A stretch of 38,751 nt of DNA from Patescibacteria group bacterium (GTDB taxonomy: Bacteria; Patescibacteriota; Patescibacteriia; 2-12-FULL-60-25), in assembly GCA_029210915.1 (NCBI GenBank), contig JARGGJ010000013.1:1-38751 (forward strand), read 5' to 3'. Positions within the stretch are counted from its first letter, which is position 1; every line of letters starts with the position of its first letter. Below the pieces are notes generated by a model. That model searched no databases. It worked only from the letters and a program-made list of their open reading frames with translations, and was not told the origin of the DNA. The translations under genes were made by a program, and so were the position numbers. Below, piece after piece: positions 6,564 through 14,425 of this stretch.

Positions 6564-8048
6564 TTATTCCGCGGTGAACTGCGGAACAGTGAAGGTGCAC
6601 TTCGAGAAGTCGAAGCACTTACGCACAGGGTCAAAGCACCAGTCGCAGTTTCCCGCATTGACTCGCAATCCATTACGGATGTCTTCAGGCGAGCTGTAGT
6701 AGGGGAGAACCGCTTCAACAAAGCAAGTCGGATCTTCTTGGTGAAACCATGCCCGTGAATTCTTGGCTGTAAGCTTGTAGACTCCGGGTTTTGCATTTTT
6801 AGGAATCGTTATCTTACAATCACTCACGTCGCTGGTTTTTTTCTTGGCTTCATACTCGGGTTTTGTTTCGCACAAAATCCCGAGTCTATTTGGTTGTGCG
6901 TCTCCAATTACGCTTCCGAGCATCTTGCCTGGATTGCTTTGAAAGTAAAACGCTCGCAAGTTTTTAGGGGTCATGGGAATTGTTTTTGGCTTTGATTCCT
7001 CTGAAATCATCACCAATACTGTGCTGTTGGGATTGTTTTCAATCTCGGTAGAAGATGCGGTGGATGTTGCAATCGCAGAAACTGATCCTGAAGAGGCTAC
7101 TGTAATCAGGGAACCGGTGATTCTATTGGGTACCAAGGCAATCACTATGGCCACCAAAAACAGTAAACCGATTAACAACTGCAACGTTATTTTTGTGCCC
7201 TTACCCAAGGCCGAATGAGATGGTTTTTGAAAAACCTGTTCTTGCTCTGCAGTTTGTGTGGGGGTATCAGATTTTTTCACACCGGGATCGGTTGGACCTT
7301 GTGCCCCGGCTTTGCAGCTCTCTTCATCGAATATCAAATCATCTTCTTGCAAGGATTTTTCGATATCCGGTGGTGTGGTTTCGGGGCTTGGTATATCGTC
7401 GGGAAGATGGTTTGCCGGCTCTTCCTTCTTTTCCTCAGCTTCTTTCGTCACTGCACCATGATCAACGATGGTTTTGCTATCAGGGTCATCTTCCTCAAGG
7501 TCTTCAATCCTCGCCGAAGACAGTACGCATTCCGCCGTATTTGAGTCTTCGCTTAGGTAGCACAACCGAGCTTCATCAATTGTGACATTGTGAACAATAC
7601 CATTTGCAGCAAAAAGATCGGCTGTATAGCCCACAATAACATGGTACATTTTATAAACAACACAAAAGGTTGAGCTGTTCGGATCAGCTCCAATGCATTT
7701 TGAATTGAAGATGGCTTTCTTGCCTTTCGGCATGAGTGAAATATGCATCCCCGCATTAGGTAGTGTGGCAAGGGCGGAATCCGAGCATTTAAGAATGACT
7801 CTGATACTAAGAGGTTCACCTATTTTTTGTTCGGGATCATTCTCCATGCAAACAACTTCAGCTTCGCAGACAGGCGACTCGGTGTAGCTATTCTCGTAAT
7901 TTATCACGTAGCGCATCAGCGCGCCCGAATTCAAATAAGGTAGAAGAATACGTATCTTGGTTTTATCATGATCGGTTGTAATCACGCCCTTTTCTTTTGT
8001 GCCATCTTCAAATCTCAACACAAGCGTTCTTGTTTCACTGTGTCCCAT
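6564..8048 (-). CDS. Single-pass membrane protein with Cys-rich C-terminal module (pair member B)
   Basis: A 494-residue protein of unknown function. The start MGHSETRTLVLRFEDG is set by GGGGG 5 nt upstream; an in-frame ATG 19 codons earlier lacks this. Residues about 1-180 form a mixed, Cys-containing domain, followed by a long acidic Pro/Glu-rich linker (about 185-275). One TM helix follows (ITLQLLIGLLFLVAIVIALV, about 285-304), then a Ser/Thr-rich spacer and a roughly 120-residue C-terminal module. That module contains CETKPEYEAKKKTSDVSDC, K-I-T-I-P, DPTCFVEA and a closing C-x2-C...C...F-S-K-C. The protein ends QFTAE. The C-terminal module matches that of the upstream gene (8372-10114), which ends DPTAE. 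The Cys pattern fits disulfides outside the membrane, with the N-terminal domain inside. Confidence 0.75.
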   Translation of the reverse strand: MGHSETRTLVLRFEDGTKEKGVITTDHDKTKIRILLPYLNSGALMRYVINYENSYTESPVCEAEVVCMENDPEQKIGEPLSIRVILKCSDSALATLPNAGMHISLMPKGKKAIFNSKCIGADPNSSTFCVVYKMYHVIVGYTADLFAANGIVHNVTIDEARLCYLSEDSNTAECVLSSARIEDLEEDDPDSKTIVDHGAVTKEAEEKKEEPANHLPDDIPSPETTPPDIEKSLQEDDLIFDEESCKAGAQGPTDPGVKKSDTPTQTAEQEQVFQKPSHSALGKGTKITLQLLIGLLFLVAIVIALVPNRITGSLITVASSGSVSAIATSTASSTEIENNPNSTVLVMISEESKPKTIPMTPKNLRAFYFQSNPGKMLGSVIGDAQPNRLGILCETKPEYEAKKKTSDVSDCKITIPKNAKPGVYKLTAKNSRAWFHQEDPTCFVEAVLPYYSSPEDIRNGLRVNAGNCDWCFDPVRKCFDFSKCTFTVPQFTAE

Positions 8049-8137
8049 TTTTCCCCCACGGCTTTTTGTCGAAAGAGCTTTATTGTTTGTTTTACAATAA
8101 CCCAATTAACCATATTTTGCTCTATCAGTCAACCATT

Positions 8138-8281
8138 GTCTGAACCTTGATTATCAAACCGATTATCAACTTAATTTACTTGATTACTTTAGAGTATAAT
8201 TATCTCTATATGCAGTAATCAAGTTAATATGAGCGTGAATCGCGTAAAACGCGATGAATCAAGTTTAATCAAGGTTCAGAC
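8138..8281. repeat. TCTGAACCTTGATT inverted-repeat element, copy 1
   Basis: Ends GTCTGAACCTTGATTA and TAATCAAGGTTCAGAC are inverted copies. The interior has repeated CTTGATTA/GATTATCAA words and an internal palindrome ATCGCGT-AAA-ACGCGAT (8239-8255). With the terminator at 8303-8342 it fills the 323-nt gap between the two Cys-module membrane proteins. No gene is visible in this gap. Related elements are at 14330-14405, 29390-29506 and, as one arm only, at 37081. Confidence 0.8.
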
Positions 8282-8302
8282 GAGTGGTAAATCAAGGTAA
8301 TT

Positions 8303-8342
8303 AAAAACCCGTAGAATCGCTTAGTTTAGCAATTCTACGGGG
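8303..8342 (-). terminator. Terminator of the 580-residue membrane protein gene
   Basis: On the minus strand, CCCGTAGAATTGCT-6 nt-AGCGATTCTACGGG with a near-perfect 14-bp stem is followed by TTTTTAATT. It ends the upstream member of the membrane-protein pair, so the downstream member probably has its own promoter or relies on readthrough. Confidence 0.8.
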
Positions 8343-8371
8343 TAAGGGTTAACTACTTGGTCACGGGCTCA

Positions 8372-10114
8372 TCATTCGGCCGTAGGGTCGGGAATGATGA
8401 TACTGCAACCGCTCACATCACGGCAGTTCCGCACCGCATCATACGGTGCGTCCTTGCTGCAATCGAAGCGGATTGATTTTCCGCTTGGCCAGCTGTGGAA
8501 TCTGTAGTTCGTAGGTTCCACGTAACAGGTGGCATCACTTTGCGGGAAGATGCTACCCATCAAGTCACTGGCATTGTAAGTGCCCGGCTCGTAGGGGATA
8601 CAAGCTTTGCACCCCGAAACATCGGTCTGTTTGTTCACATCATCATAGACAGGGTCAGTGTCGCACTTGATGCGCTTCTGCCCCGCCTTGAGTTTGGGAA
8701 CGCGCCCAAAGATTTTGCCATCTATCAGCTGTTGGCCAAAGAACAGCGAAACCGTTTGAGCGTTCACCGGGTAACAGGACTCGGGTACGGTTGCCGGCGC
8801 ACCCACCGTGTTCTGCACTGTGGTTTCAACCGGCGCTAGCGGTACGTCCTCTGCAACTTCCTCGGGTACGGATCCGCTAGCCGAAGCCGCGGCTCCCGGA
8901 CCCATCATCGCCGGCATCGCGCGAGTCACAAACAAGTAACTCGTCAAAGCGCCGGCAATAAGTGCCACGACCAGTGCCAAAAGAACCAAAGGTTCCTTGA
9001 ATGCCCGCCGAGGCGTGACTTTCGTACTGGCAACTGCGGAGTCCACTCTGGCAATGATCCGATCGTTCCGTTTGTCCAACGGACCGCTGGTATCCGGATC
9101 AAGTTTAACCAGCAGTTTTTCCGCTTCATCGAACCAGGCCTTTGCCTTATCGCGCTCTTGCACGGTAGTGCCAAGTTGGCCTTCCAGTGCTTTCGCACGA
9201 GCTTCCTCGCGCTTAGCTCGATCGTAGGCTTCCTGCAGTTTTTGCTGCAGATCCTGCGACGCTTGCTCTGCTGAGCTCTTTTCCGCAAGAGCATGATCCT
9301 TGATGCGCTCGAGTTGGGTGCAACGCTCATTCAGCCGATCGATTTCGGCCTGGAAAGCGCTATGATCTGCTCTTGCACCACCTGCCGCCAAAAGGTCGCG
9401 CTTCTCGATTTCAAGCTGTGCTACGCGAGTCTTGAGCTTGGTGATTACATCGGTAATGCGTTGAATGATTTTCTCATCAACCCCGATTCCTTGTGGGTCG
9501 AGAGCTTTCAACTCATTGAGAATTTGCGCGATGAGTTGGTACTGCGCCGCGTCGATGAGTTTTTTACCACTCATCTCCGCTTGCAGATTGTTCAGTTTCT
9601 CATCGACGCCGTCGAGCTGTTTTTGGAGGTTGGCACTTTTTGCCTTCTCCTCGTTCAGCTCTCGACGCAACGCATCTCGAACATTCGCGATTTCCGTTGC
9701 TTCAGCCCGAGCCTTTACCAACTCGTTTTGCAACCGTTTGCACTCAGCCTCTACCTTCTCACGCTCACCAATGAGATGCTCGTAAGTATCGTCGCCGGTT
9801 TTACCGAGCGCAGACTTGGCCTCGGAGAGCTCTCGTTCGATACGGTCGATTTTTTCTTCGGCCGCTCGAAGAGCTTGCTCTTTCTCTTTCAGAGCTTCCT
9901 CGTGGGCACCTTGTCGGCCCTCGAGTTCCGTGGTCAACCGTCTGCACTCTTTTGTTGTGTTATCGAGCGCATCTTGCAGAATTTTCAACTCTGCAGAACT
10001 CGCATCCGCATCACTCGGGGGCGCCTTGGGAGCGGGTGACGGTGCTTGTCCGGGGGTGGGAATCGGTTGGCCGGCATCGGCCCACTTGCTGATGGGTTTA
10101 CGTGCACGAGACAT
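8372..10114 (-). CDS. Coiled-coil single-pass membrane protein with Cys-rich C-terminal module (pair member A)
   Basis: A 580-residue protein of unknown function. A short Pro-rich start (about residues 14-32) leads into a long heptad-rich coiled coil (about 40-345) of E/K/R/A/L, then one TM helix (LVLLALVVALIAGALTSYLF, about 373-394). An Ala/Pro/Val spacer precedes a roughly 140-residue C-terminal module. The module has two copies of a motif, CDTDPVYDDVNKQTDVSGC with A-C-I-P and CSKDAPYDAVRNCRDVSGC with I-I-I-P, separated by DATCYVEP. It recurs in the downstream gene at 6564-8048. The likely topology is coiled coil inside and Cys module outside. GGAG lies 7-10 nt before the ATG, and a TTGACA promoter lies upstream. 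The gene is visibly richer in G+C than its neighbours. A structural or signalling role is possible but unproven. Confidence 0.78.
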   Translation of the reverse strand: MSRARKPISKWADAGQPIPTPGQAPSPAPKAPPSDADASSAELKILQDALDNTTKECRRLTTELEGRQGAHEEALKEKEQALRAAEEKIDRIERELSEAKSALGKTGDDTYEHLIGEREKVEAECKRLQNELVKARAEATEIANVRDALRRELNEEKAKSANLQKQLDGVDEKLNNLQAEMSGKKLIDAAQYQLIAQILNELKALDPQGIGVDEKIIQRITDVITKLKTRVAQLEIEKRDLLAAGGARADHSAFQAEIDRLNERCTQLERIKDHALAEKSSAEQASQDLQQKLQEAYDRAKREEARAKALEGQLGTTVQERDKAKAWFDEAEKLLVKLDPDTSGPLDKRNDRIIARVDSAVASTKVTPRRAFKEPLVLLALVVALIAGALTSYLFVTRAMPAMMGPGAAASASGSVPEEVAEDVPLAPVETTVQNTVGAPATVPESCYPVNAQTVSLFFGQQLIDGKIFGRVPKLKAGQKRIKCDTDPVYDDVNKQTDVSGCKACIPYEPGTYNASDLMGSIFPQSDATCYVEPTNYRFHSWPSGKSIRFDCSKDAPYDAVRNCRDVSGCSIIIPDPTAE

Positions 10115-10188
10115 GATATTCTCCTTTATCTCTTTTTTGAGTCTATTTTCTTGTTAAAGGGCAATCGCCCAATTTGAGACGATGTGTT

Positions 10189-10217
10189 AACTTAGCATAA
10201 TTTAGCCCTTTTGTCAA
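10189..10217 (-). promoter_or_regulatory. Promoter of the coiled-coil membrane protein gene
   Basis: On the minus strand, TTGACA (10217-10212), a 17-nt spacer and TAAGTT (10194-10189) preceded by TGC (extended -10). The predicted leader is about 65-70 nt and contains a small hairpin GGGC-AATC-GCCC (10159-10170) before the GGAG. Confidence 0.6.
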
Positions 10218-10388
10218 GGGTAAATAACAAAAATCCTGTTAAATGGCAAACAATACAATTTTTCTATATTTAGCCAAAAATCCACTTGTTACATCCATGT
10301 TTTAGCTGTAAAATAATTAATACTTATTGGATGATGATAGTTTTTTATACATGATCCTCGATAAATAACTGCCCGCAAAGTAAAACTT

Positions 10389-11951
10389 ATGCCTAAAAAA
10401 ATCGAAAAACAACTCGAAAATAAACCAATCGTATTGGTAGTCATAGATGGGTTTGGTCTAACCAATAAAAAAATTGGCAATGCGCCCAAAAGTGCCAAGA
10501 TGCCAAACTATCGGCTATATTCTCGTACCTACCCCACAACCAAACTCCGCGCAGATGGCGACGCGGTTGGCCTGCCCGATTACGAAGTTGGTAACAGCGA
10601 GGCCGGGCACCAAACCATCGGCGCCGGTCGCCCTATTATGTCCGATAAATTAATAATCAATAAGGCGATTAATGACGGCTCGTTCTATAAAAACACAGCA
10701 TTAAAACAAGCGGCGGAACACGCAAAGAAAAATAAAAGCACACTTCATTTAATGGGTTTGCTTACTAATTCTCAAAGCGCTCATGCCTCTATCCATCATA
10801 TTTTAAGTCTGGTGGATTTAATGCAAAAACTCAAGGTAAAAGATATCGCTCTGCATATTTTTACGGATGGCCGAGATACAAACCCTTACCATGCTATCAA
10901 GCTATTGAATGAACTGGAATCAAAATTACCAAAATATGTAAAAATCGCTACAGTAATGGGGCGGTTCTATGCCATGGATCGCAACCACAATTGGGATCGC
11001 GCAAAGTTGGCATATGATGCGCTTGTCCATGGCATTGGCACAAAAGCCAACAGCGCTACCGAAGCAATAGAGCATGCATACTCCAGGGGCGAGAGTGATG
11101 AGTTTGTCAAACCCACCGTAATTAAAAACGATCATCATCCACTGCACATCAAAGAACGAGATGCGGTTGTGTTTTGGAATCTTAGATCCGACAGAGCCCG
11201 TCAACTGGCCAAGCCGTTTATTTCCAGGCATTTTAACGGCAAAAACGGTACTGGTTTTACACGAGGTAAAAAAATACCCGATTTATTATTCGTGACTCTT
11301 ACAGAGTTTGGTAAACAGCTCGACCATGCAATTTCCGCATTTACTCATCACGAAATATCCGACACTTTGGTAGAGGCTCTAAGAACCAAAAAACAAATAT
11401 ATATCGCCGAATCGGAAAAATACGCTCATGTAACGTATTTCTTTAATGGCGGTTATGATAGCCCTCGTTTTGGCGAATATAGAAAACGCATTCAATCACA
11501 CCACGTAAAAACTTTCGATCAAGTACCCGGCATGCGAGCTAAAGAAATCGCACTGGCCGTTGCCGCTTCTGTAAACAAAGGCTATGATTTTGTTTGCACG
11601 AATATCGCCAACCCTGATATGGTGGCTCATACGGGTAATTTTTCAGCAACCGTCAAAGCTTGCGAGGCGGTTGATGTGGCGCTTGGAGTTATTGTTGATG
11701 CGGTGCAAAAAGCTGATGGTATTTGTATTATTACCGCAGACCACGGTAATGCCGAGGAGGTAATAGAAAAAAATGGTTCATCGGATACACATCATAATGC
11801 CAACCCCGTGCCATTTATTTTAATCGGCAAATCGGTAAAGAACAAACGCCTCAGTCGCGGTACCCTGGCTGATATCGCGCCAACGATTCTGAATCTCATG
11901 GGTGTGCCGATTCCAAAAAGTATGACCGGTAAGAATCTGGTTCGAAATTAA
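10389..11951 (+). CDS. 2,3-bisphosphoglycerate-independent phosphoglycerate mutase, divergent copy
   Basis: A 520-residue gpmI-family protein, which interconverts 3- and 2-phosphoglycerate in glycolysis. Metal-site residues of the alkaline-phosphatase-type core are present: D20 in V-I-D-G-F-G, S70 in V-G-N-S-E-A-G-H, D and H in NPDMVAHTGN (about 409 and 413), DH in TADHGN (about 451-452) and H in HHNANPVPF. DGRDT, GRFYAMDR and SEKYAHVTYFFNGG also match. Unlike the next gene, several usually fixed spots differ: NSEAGHQ for NSEVGHL, SAHASIHH where GGVHxHxxH is usual, and LRSDRARQ for FRPDRARQ. It lies 13 nt upstream of a canonical gpmI on the same strand. It may be a second active enzyme or one with a shifted substrate. 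Confidence 0.85.
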   Translation: MPKKIEKQLENKPIVLVVIDGFGLTNKKIGNAPKSAKMPNYRLYSRTYPTTKLRADGDAVGLPDYEVGNSEAGHQTIGAGRPIMSDKLIINKAINDGSFYKNTALKQAAEHAKKNKSTLHLMGLLTNSQSAHASIHHILSLVDLMQKLKVKDIALHIFTDGRDTNPYHAIKLLNELESKLPKYVKIATVMGRFYAMDRNHNWDRAKLAYDALVHGIGTKANSATEAIEHAYSRGESDEFVKPTVIKNDHHPLHIKERDAVVFWNLRSDRARQLAKPFISRHFNGKNGTGFTRGKKIPDLLFVTLTEFGKQLDHAISAFTHHEISDTLVEALRTKKQIYIAESEKYAHVTYFFNGGYDSPRFGEYRKRIQSHHVKTFDQVPGMRAKEIALAVAASVNKGYDFVCTNIANPDMVAHTGNFSATVKACEAVDVALGVIVDAVQKADGICIITADHGNAEEVIEKNGSSDTHHNANPVPFILIGKSVKNKRLSRGTLADIAPTILNLMGVPIPKSMTGKNLVRN

Positions 11952-11964
11952 TTTATTAAATATT

Positions 11965-13539
11965 ATGGATCGTCCCAAACCAATTGTACTGCTTATATTA
12001 GACGGCTTTGGCGTTGCGCCGGCTTCGGATGGTAATGCTATCACGCGTGCCAACATGCCAATATTTAAAAATATAATCGAGCATTATCCCGCAATGACAA
12101 TTCGTGCCTCGGGTGAGGCTGTGGGCTTGTCTTGGGGGCAAATGGGAAACTCCGAAGTGGGCCATCTTACTATCGGTGCCGGGCGTATTTTTTTTCAGAG
12201 TTTACCGCGCATAAACATGAGCATCGAAGACGGTAGTTTTTTTGAAAATAAAATTTTAATTGATGCCATAAATCATGCCAAACAAAATAAAGGTACATTA
12301 CATCTTGTGGGGTTATGTTCGCCGGGCGGTGTTCACGCGCATATAGATCATCTCTACGCGCTTTTGGATCTGTGCAACCGTAATAAATTTAAAAACGTTG
12401 CAATCCATGCGTTTCTCGATGGCCGTGATACAATTTATAACAGCGGAGTTACCTTTATTAAAGAACTGGAAAATAAAATCGAAGAGCTGAAAGTTGGTGA
12501 AATAGCTACAATCGGAGGCCGTTTCTATGCTATGGATCGCGATAACCGCTGGGATCGTGTACAAAAGATGCACGATGCCATGGTTAAAGGCGTGGGAGAA
12601 GAGGCTCCATCCGCCGTGGAGGCAATAGAAGCATCTTATGCCAAAGGTGTGTACGATGAAGAATTTATTCCCACTGTAATAAAAAAAGGTAATAAACCAA
12701 AAGCTACAATTAAAAGTGGTGATTCTTGTATCTTTTTCAACTTCCGCCCCGATCGTGCTCGTCAAATAAGCAAGGCATTATCTTTGCCTGATTTTGATAA
12801 ATTTGAACGCGCTCCATTGGAAAATTTTCACATGGTAACCATGATGGAATACGAAAAAGATCTACCGGTCGAGGTCGCTTTTCCACCGCAATCCATAACC
12901 AATTGCCTTGCCAAAACAATATCCGATGCCGGATTAAGGCAGTTGCACGTAGCTGAAACGGAAAAATATGCCCACGTCACATTTTTTCTAAATGGAATGA
13001 TAGAAGATGAATTCTCAGGCGAAGATAGAGTTATCATTCCTTCCCCGCGCGTTTCCAGTTACGACAAAGCCCCGGAAATGGCCAATGTGCAAATCGCAGA
13101 TCGAATAGTCAAAGAGATAGCGGGCAATGGCTACGATTTTATCGTAGCTAATTTTGCCAGCCCCGACATGGTAGCTCACACCGGGAATCTCGAAGCCACA
13201 ATTAAAGCCCACGAATCCATAGATAAACAAGTTGGGCGAATAATCGACGCCGCTTTGGCGGTGGGTGGCATAGTTTTAATAACCGCCGACCACGGCAACT
13301 CCGAAGAGCTGGTTAACCTTACTACGGGCGAAATAGATAAAGAACATTCAACCAACCCTGTGCCATTCTTAATTATCGGTAAACAACTCGAAGGCATGAA
13401 AGCCCCAACCGGCGATGTAATCGGCGGAGATTTAAGCATGACCCCGCCCGCCGGCATGCTCGCCGACGTTGCTCCAACCATCCTTCGCCTCATGGGCTTG
13501 CCCCAACCCGATGAAATGATCGGTAGAACATTAATCTAA
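11965..13539 (+). CDS. gpmI: 2,3-bisphosphoglycerate-independent phosphoglycerate mutase, canonical copy
   Basis: A 524-residue enzyme with the usual gpmI length and order. The phosphatase-domain serine S63 is in QMGNSEVGHLTIGAGR, D13 in ILDGFGVAP, and metal ligands are in SPDMVAHTGN, TADHGNSEE and HSTNPVPF. The transferase-domain residues GGVHAHIDH, DGRDT, GRFYAMDRDNRWDR, FRPDRARQ and ETEKYAHVTFFLNG are all present. It catalyses 3-phosphoglycerate to 2-phosphoglycerate in lower glycolysis. It directly follows the divergent gpmI copy (13-nt gap), so the two are probably co-transcribed and descend from a duplication or paired acquisition. No Shine-Dalgarno is visible. It is followed by an AATAACCAA inverted repeat. 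Confidence 0.95.
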   Translation: MDRPKPIVLLILDGFGVAPASDGNAITRANMPIFKNIIEHYPAMTIRASGEAVGLSWGQMGNSEVGHLTIGAGRIFFQSLPRINMSIEDGSFFENKILIDAINHAKQNKGTLHLVGLCSPGGVHAHIDHLYALLDLCNRNKFKNVAIHAFLDGRDTIYNSGVTFIKELENKIEELKVGEIATIGGRFYAMDRDNRWDRVQKMHDAMVKGVGEEAPSAVEAIEASYAKGVYDEEFIPTVIKKGNKPKATIKSGDSCIFFNFRPDRARQISKALSLPDFDKFERAPLENFHMVTMMEYEKDLPVEVAFPPQSITNCLAKTISDAGLRQLHVAETEKYAHVTFFLNGMIEDEFSGEDRVIIPSPRVSSYDKAPEMANVQIADRIVKEIAGNGYDFIVANFASPDMVAHTGNLEATIKAHESIDKQVGRIIDAALAVGGIVLITADHGNSEELVNLTTGEIDKEHSTNPVPFLIIGKQLEGMKAPTGDVIGGDLSMTPPAGMLADVAPTILRLMGLPQPDEMIGRTLI

Positions 13540-13697
13540 AAATAACCAATCACCAACAAAACAATCATCAATAAAAAACCAATAATCAATAACCAAATCA
13601 CCAACTGTTTTTTTGTCTATTATGGTTATTAATTGGTTATTGATACTTGGATATTGGTGATTTATTGATTATTGGAGCTTGGTTATTGGTTATTAAT
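13540..13697. repeat. AT-rich modular inverted repeat (AATAACCAA family), copy 2
   Basis: Left arm words AATAACCAATCACCAA and right arm words TTGGTTATTGG around a centre ATCACCAACTG shared with the copy at 4254-4384. It separates gpmI from nth. No gene or clear rho-independent terminator is seen in it. Confidence 0.78.
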
Positions 13698-13707
13698 TAC
13701 ATTGGAT

Positions 13708-14340
13708 ATGAAAAAAGACCTGGTAAAAGTCTTAAAAATTTTAAAAAGCAAGTACCCGCAAAAAGCGGATATGGATTTGGGTAATCCGGCCGATAGTTTA
13801 ATTGCTACAATAATGAGCGCCAGAACCACAGATGCTCAGGTCTTAAAAATCTTTCCCGCTTTTCGTAAAAAGTTTCCCACCTGGAAAAAGCTCGCCGACT
13901 CTAATGTTGACGATATCGCCAAAGCAATGAATACAATCGGCTTGTATCGCAATAAAGCCAAATCACTCAAAGCTTTAGCGCAAAAAATTATCGCCTATCA
14001 TGATGGCAAAGTACCTGAATCAATGGAAGAGCTTGTAACGTTACCCGGTGTTGGGCGCAAAACGGCTAGTTGCGTGCTTAGTGTCTGTTTTAACAAGCCT
14101 GCAATCGCAGTCGATACTCATGTTTTCAGAATCAGCCGCCGTTTAGGTTGGGCAAAAGGCAAAGATGCTTTAAAAGTGGAAAAAGAGTTAGCGGATCTGG
14201 TGCCAAAATCATCGTGGTCCGTTATTAATCTAACCTTCGTTCCATTTGGCCGTGATATCTGCAAACCCGGCAAACCCCAGTGTTACCGGTGCCCAATTGC
14301 AAAGTATTGCGATTATCCGAATAAGTACCTTGAACCTTGA
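13708..14340 (+). CDS. nth: Endonuclease III (DNA glycosylase/AP lyase)
   Basis: A 210-residue enzyme, slightly shorter than the upstream-extended frame. The ATG at 13708 (MKKDLVKVLKIL) is used because earlier in-frame codons read repeat DNA. The helix-hairpin-helix LPGVGRKTA (about residues 112-120) contains the catalytic lysine, and VDTHVFRISRRLG provides the conserved aspartate near residue 135. The C-terminal 4Fe-4S loop is complete: C-x6-C-x2-C-x5-C in CKPGKPQCYRCPIAKYC. It removes oxidised pyrimidines in base-excision repair. The last codons L-E-P-stop are encoded by the left arm of the TGAACCTTGA repeat that begins at 14330, so the C-terminus appears to have been set by the repeat. Confidence 0.94.
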   Translation: MKKDLVKVLKILKSKYPQKADMDLGNPADSLIATIMSARTTDAQVLKIFPAFRKKFPTWKKLADSNVDDIAKAMNTIGLYRNKAKSLKALAQKIIAYHDGKVPESMEELVTLPGVGRKTASCVLSVCFNKPAIAVDTHVFRISRRLGWAKGKDALKVEKELADLVPKSSWSVINLTFVPFGRDICKPGKPQCYRCPIAKYCDYPNKYLEP

Positions 14341-14405
14341 TCAATAATAGATAAGTAAACTGATAATCAAGCTAATCATTATAATCGTGTGAATCAAGGT
14401 TCAGA
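14330..14405. repeat. TTGAACCTTGAT inverted-repeat element, copy 2
   Basis: The left arm CTTGAACCTTGATC overlaps the end and stop codon of nth. The right arm is GAATCAAGGTTCAGAC. Inner words GATAATCAAGC and TAATCATTATAATCG belong to the same family as 8138-8281 and 29390-29506. The PAP2 promoter begins 5 nt beyond the right arm. Confidence 0.75.
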
Positions 14406-14410
14406 CAATG

Positions 14411-14419
14411 TGCTATAAT
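14411..14419 (+). promoter_or_regulatory. Extended -10 promoter of the PAP2 gene; leaderless
   Basis: TGCTATAAT is a perfect -10 with extended TGn, ending 6 nt before the ATG at 14426. Transcription should start at about the ATG itself. No good -35 is seen; the position falls in the right arm of the TGAACCTTGA repeat. Confidence 0.65.
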
Positions 14420-14425
14420 ACCCAC

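Noticed and set aside
7193-7585. 130-codon plus-strand ORF
   Set aside because: It is antisense of the acidic linker of the 494-residue membrane protein, a composition artefact.
9293-10039. 248-codon plus-strand ORF
   Set aside because: Antisense of the coiled-coil region of the 580-residue gene. Its length comes from the regular codon pattern of the true frame, which has promoter, Shine-Dalgarno and terminator.
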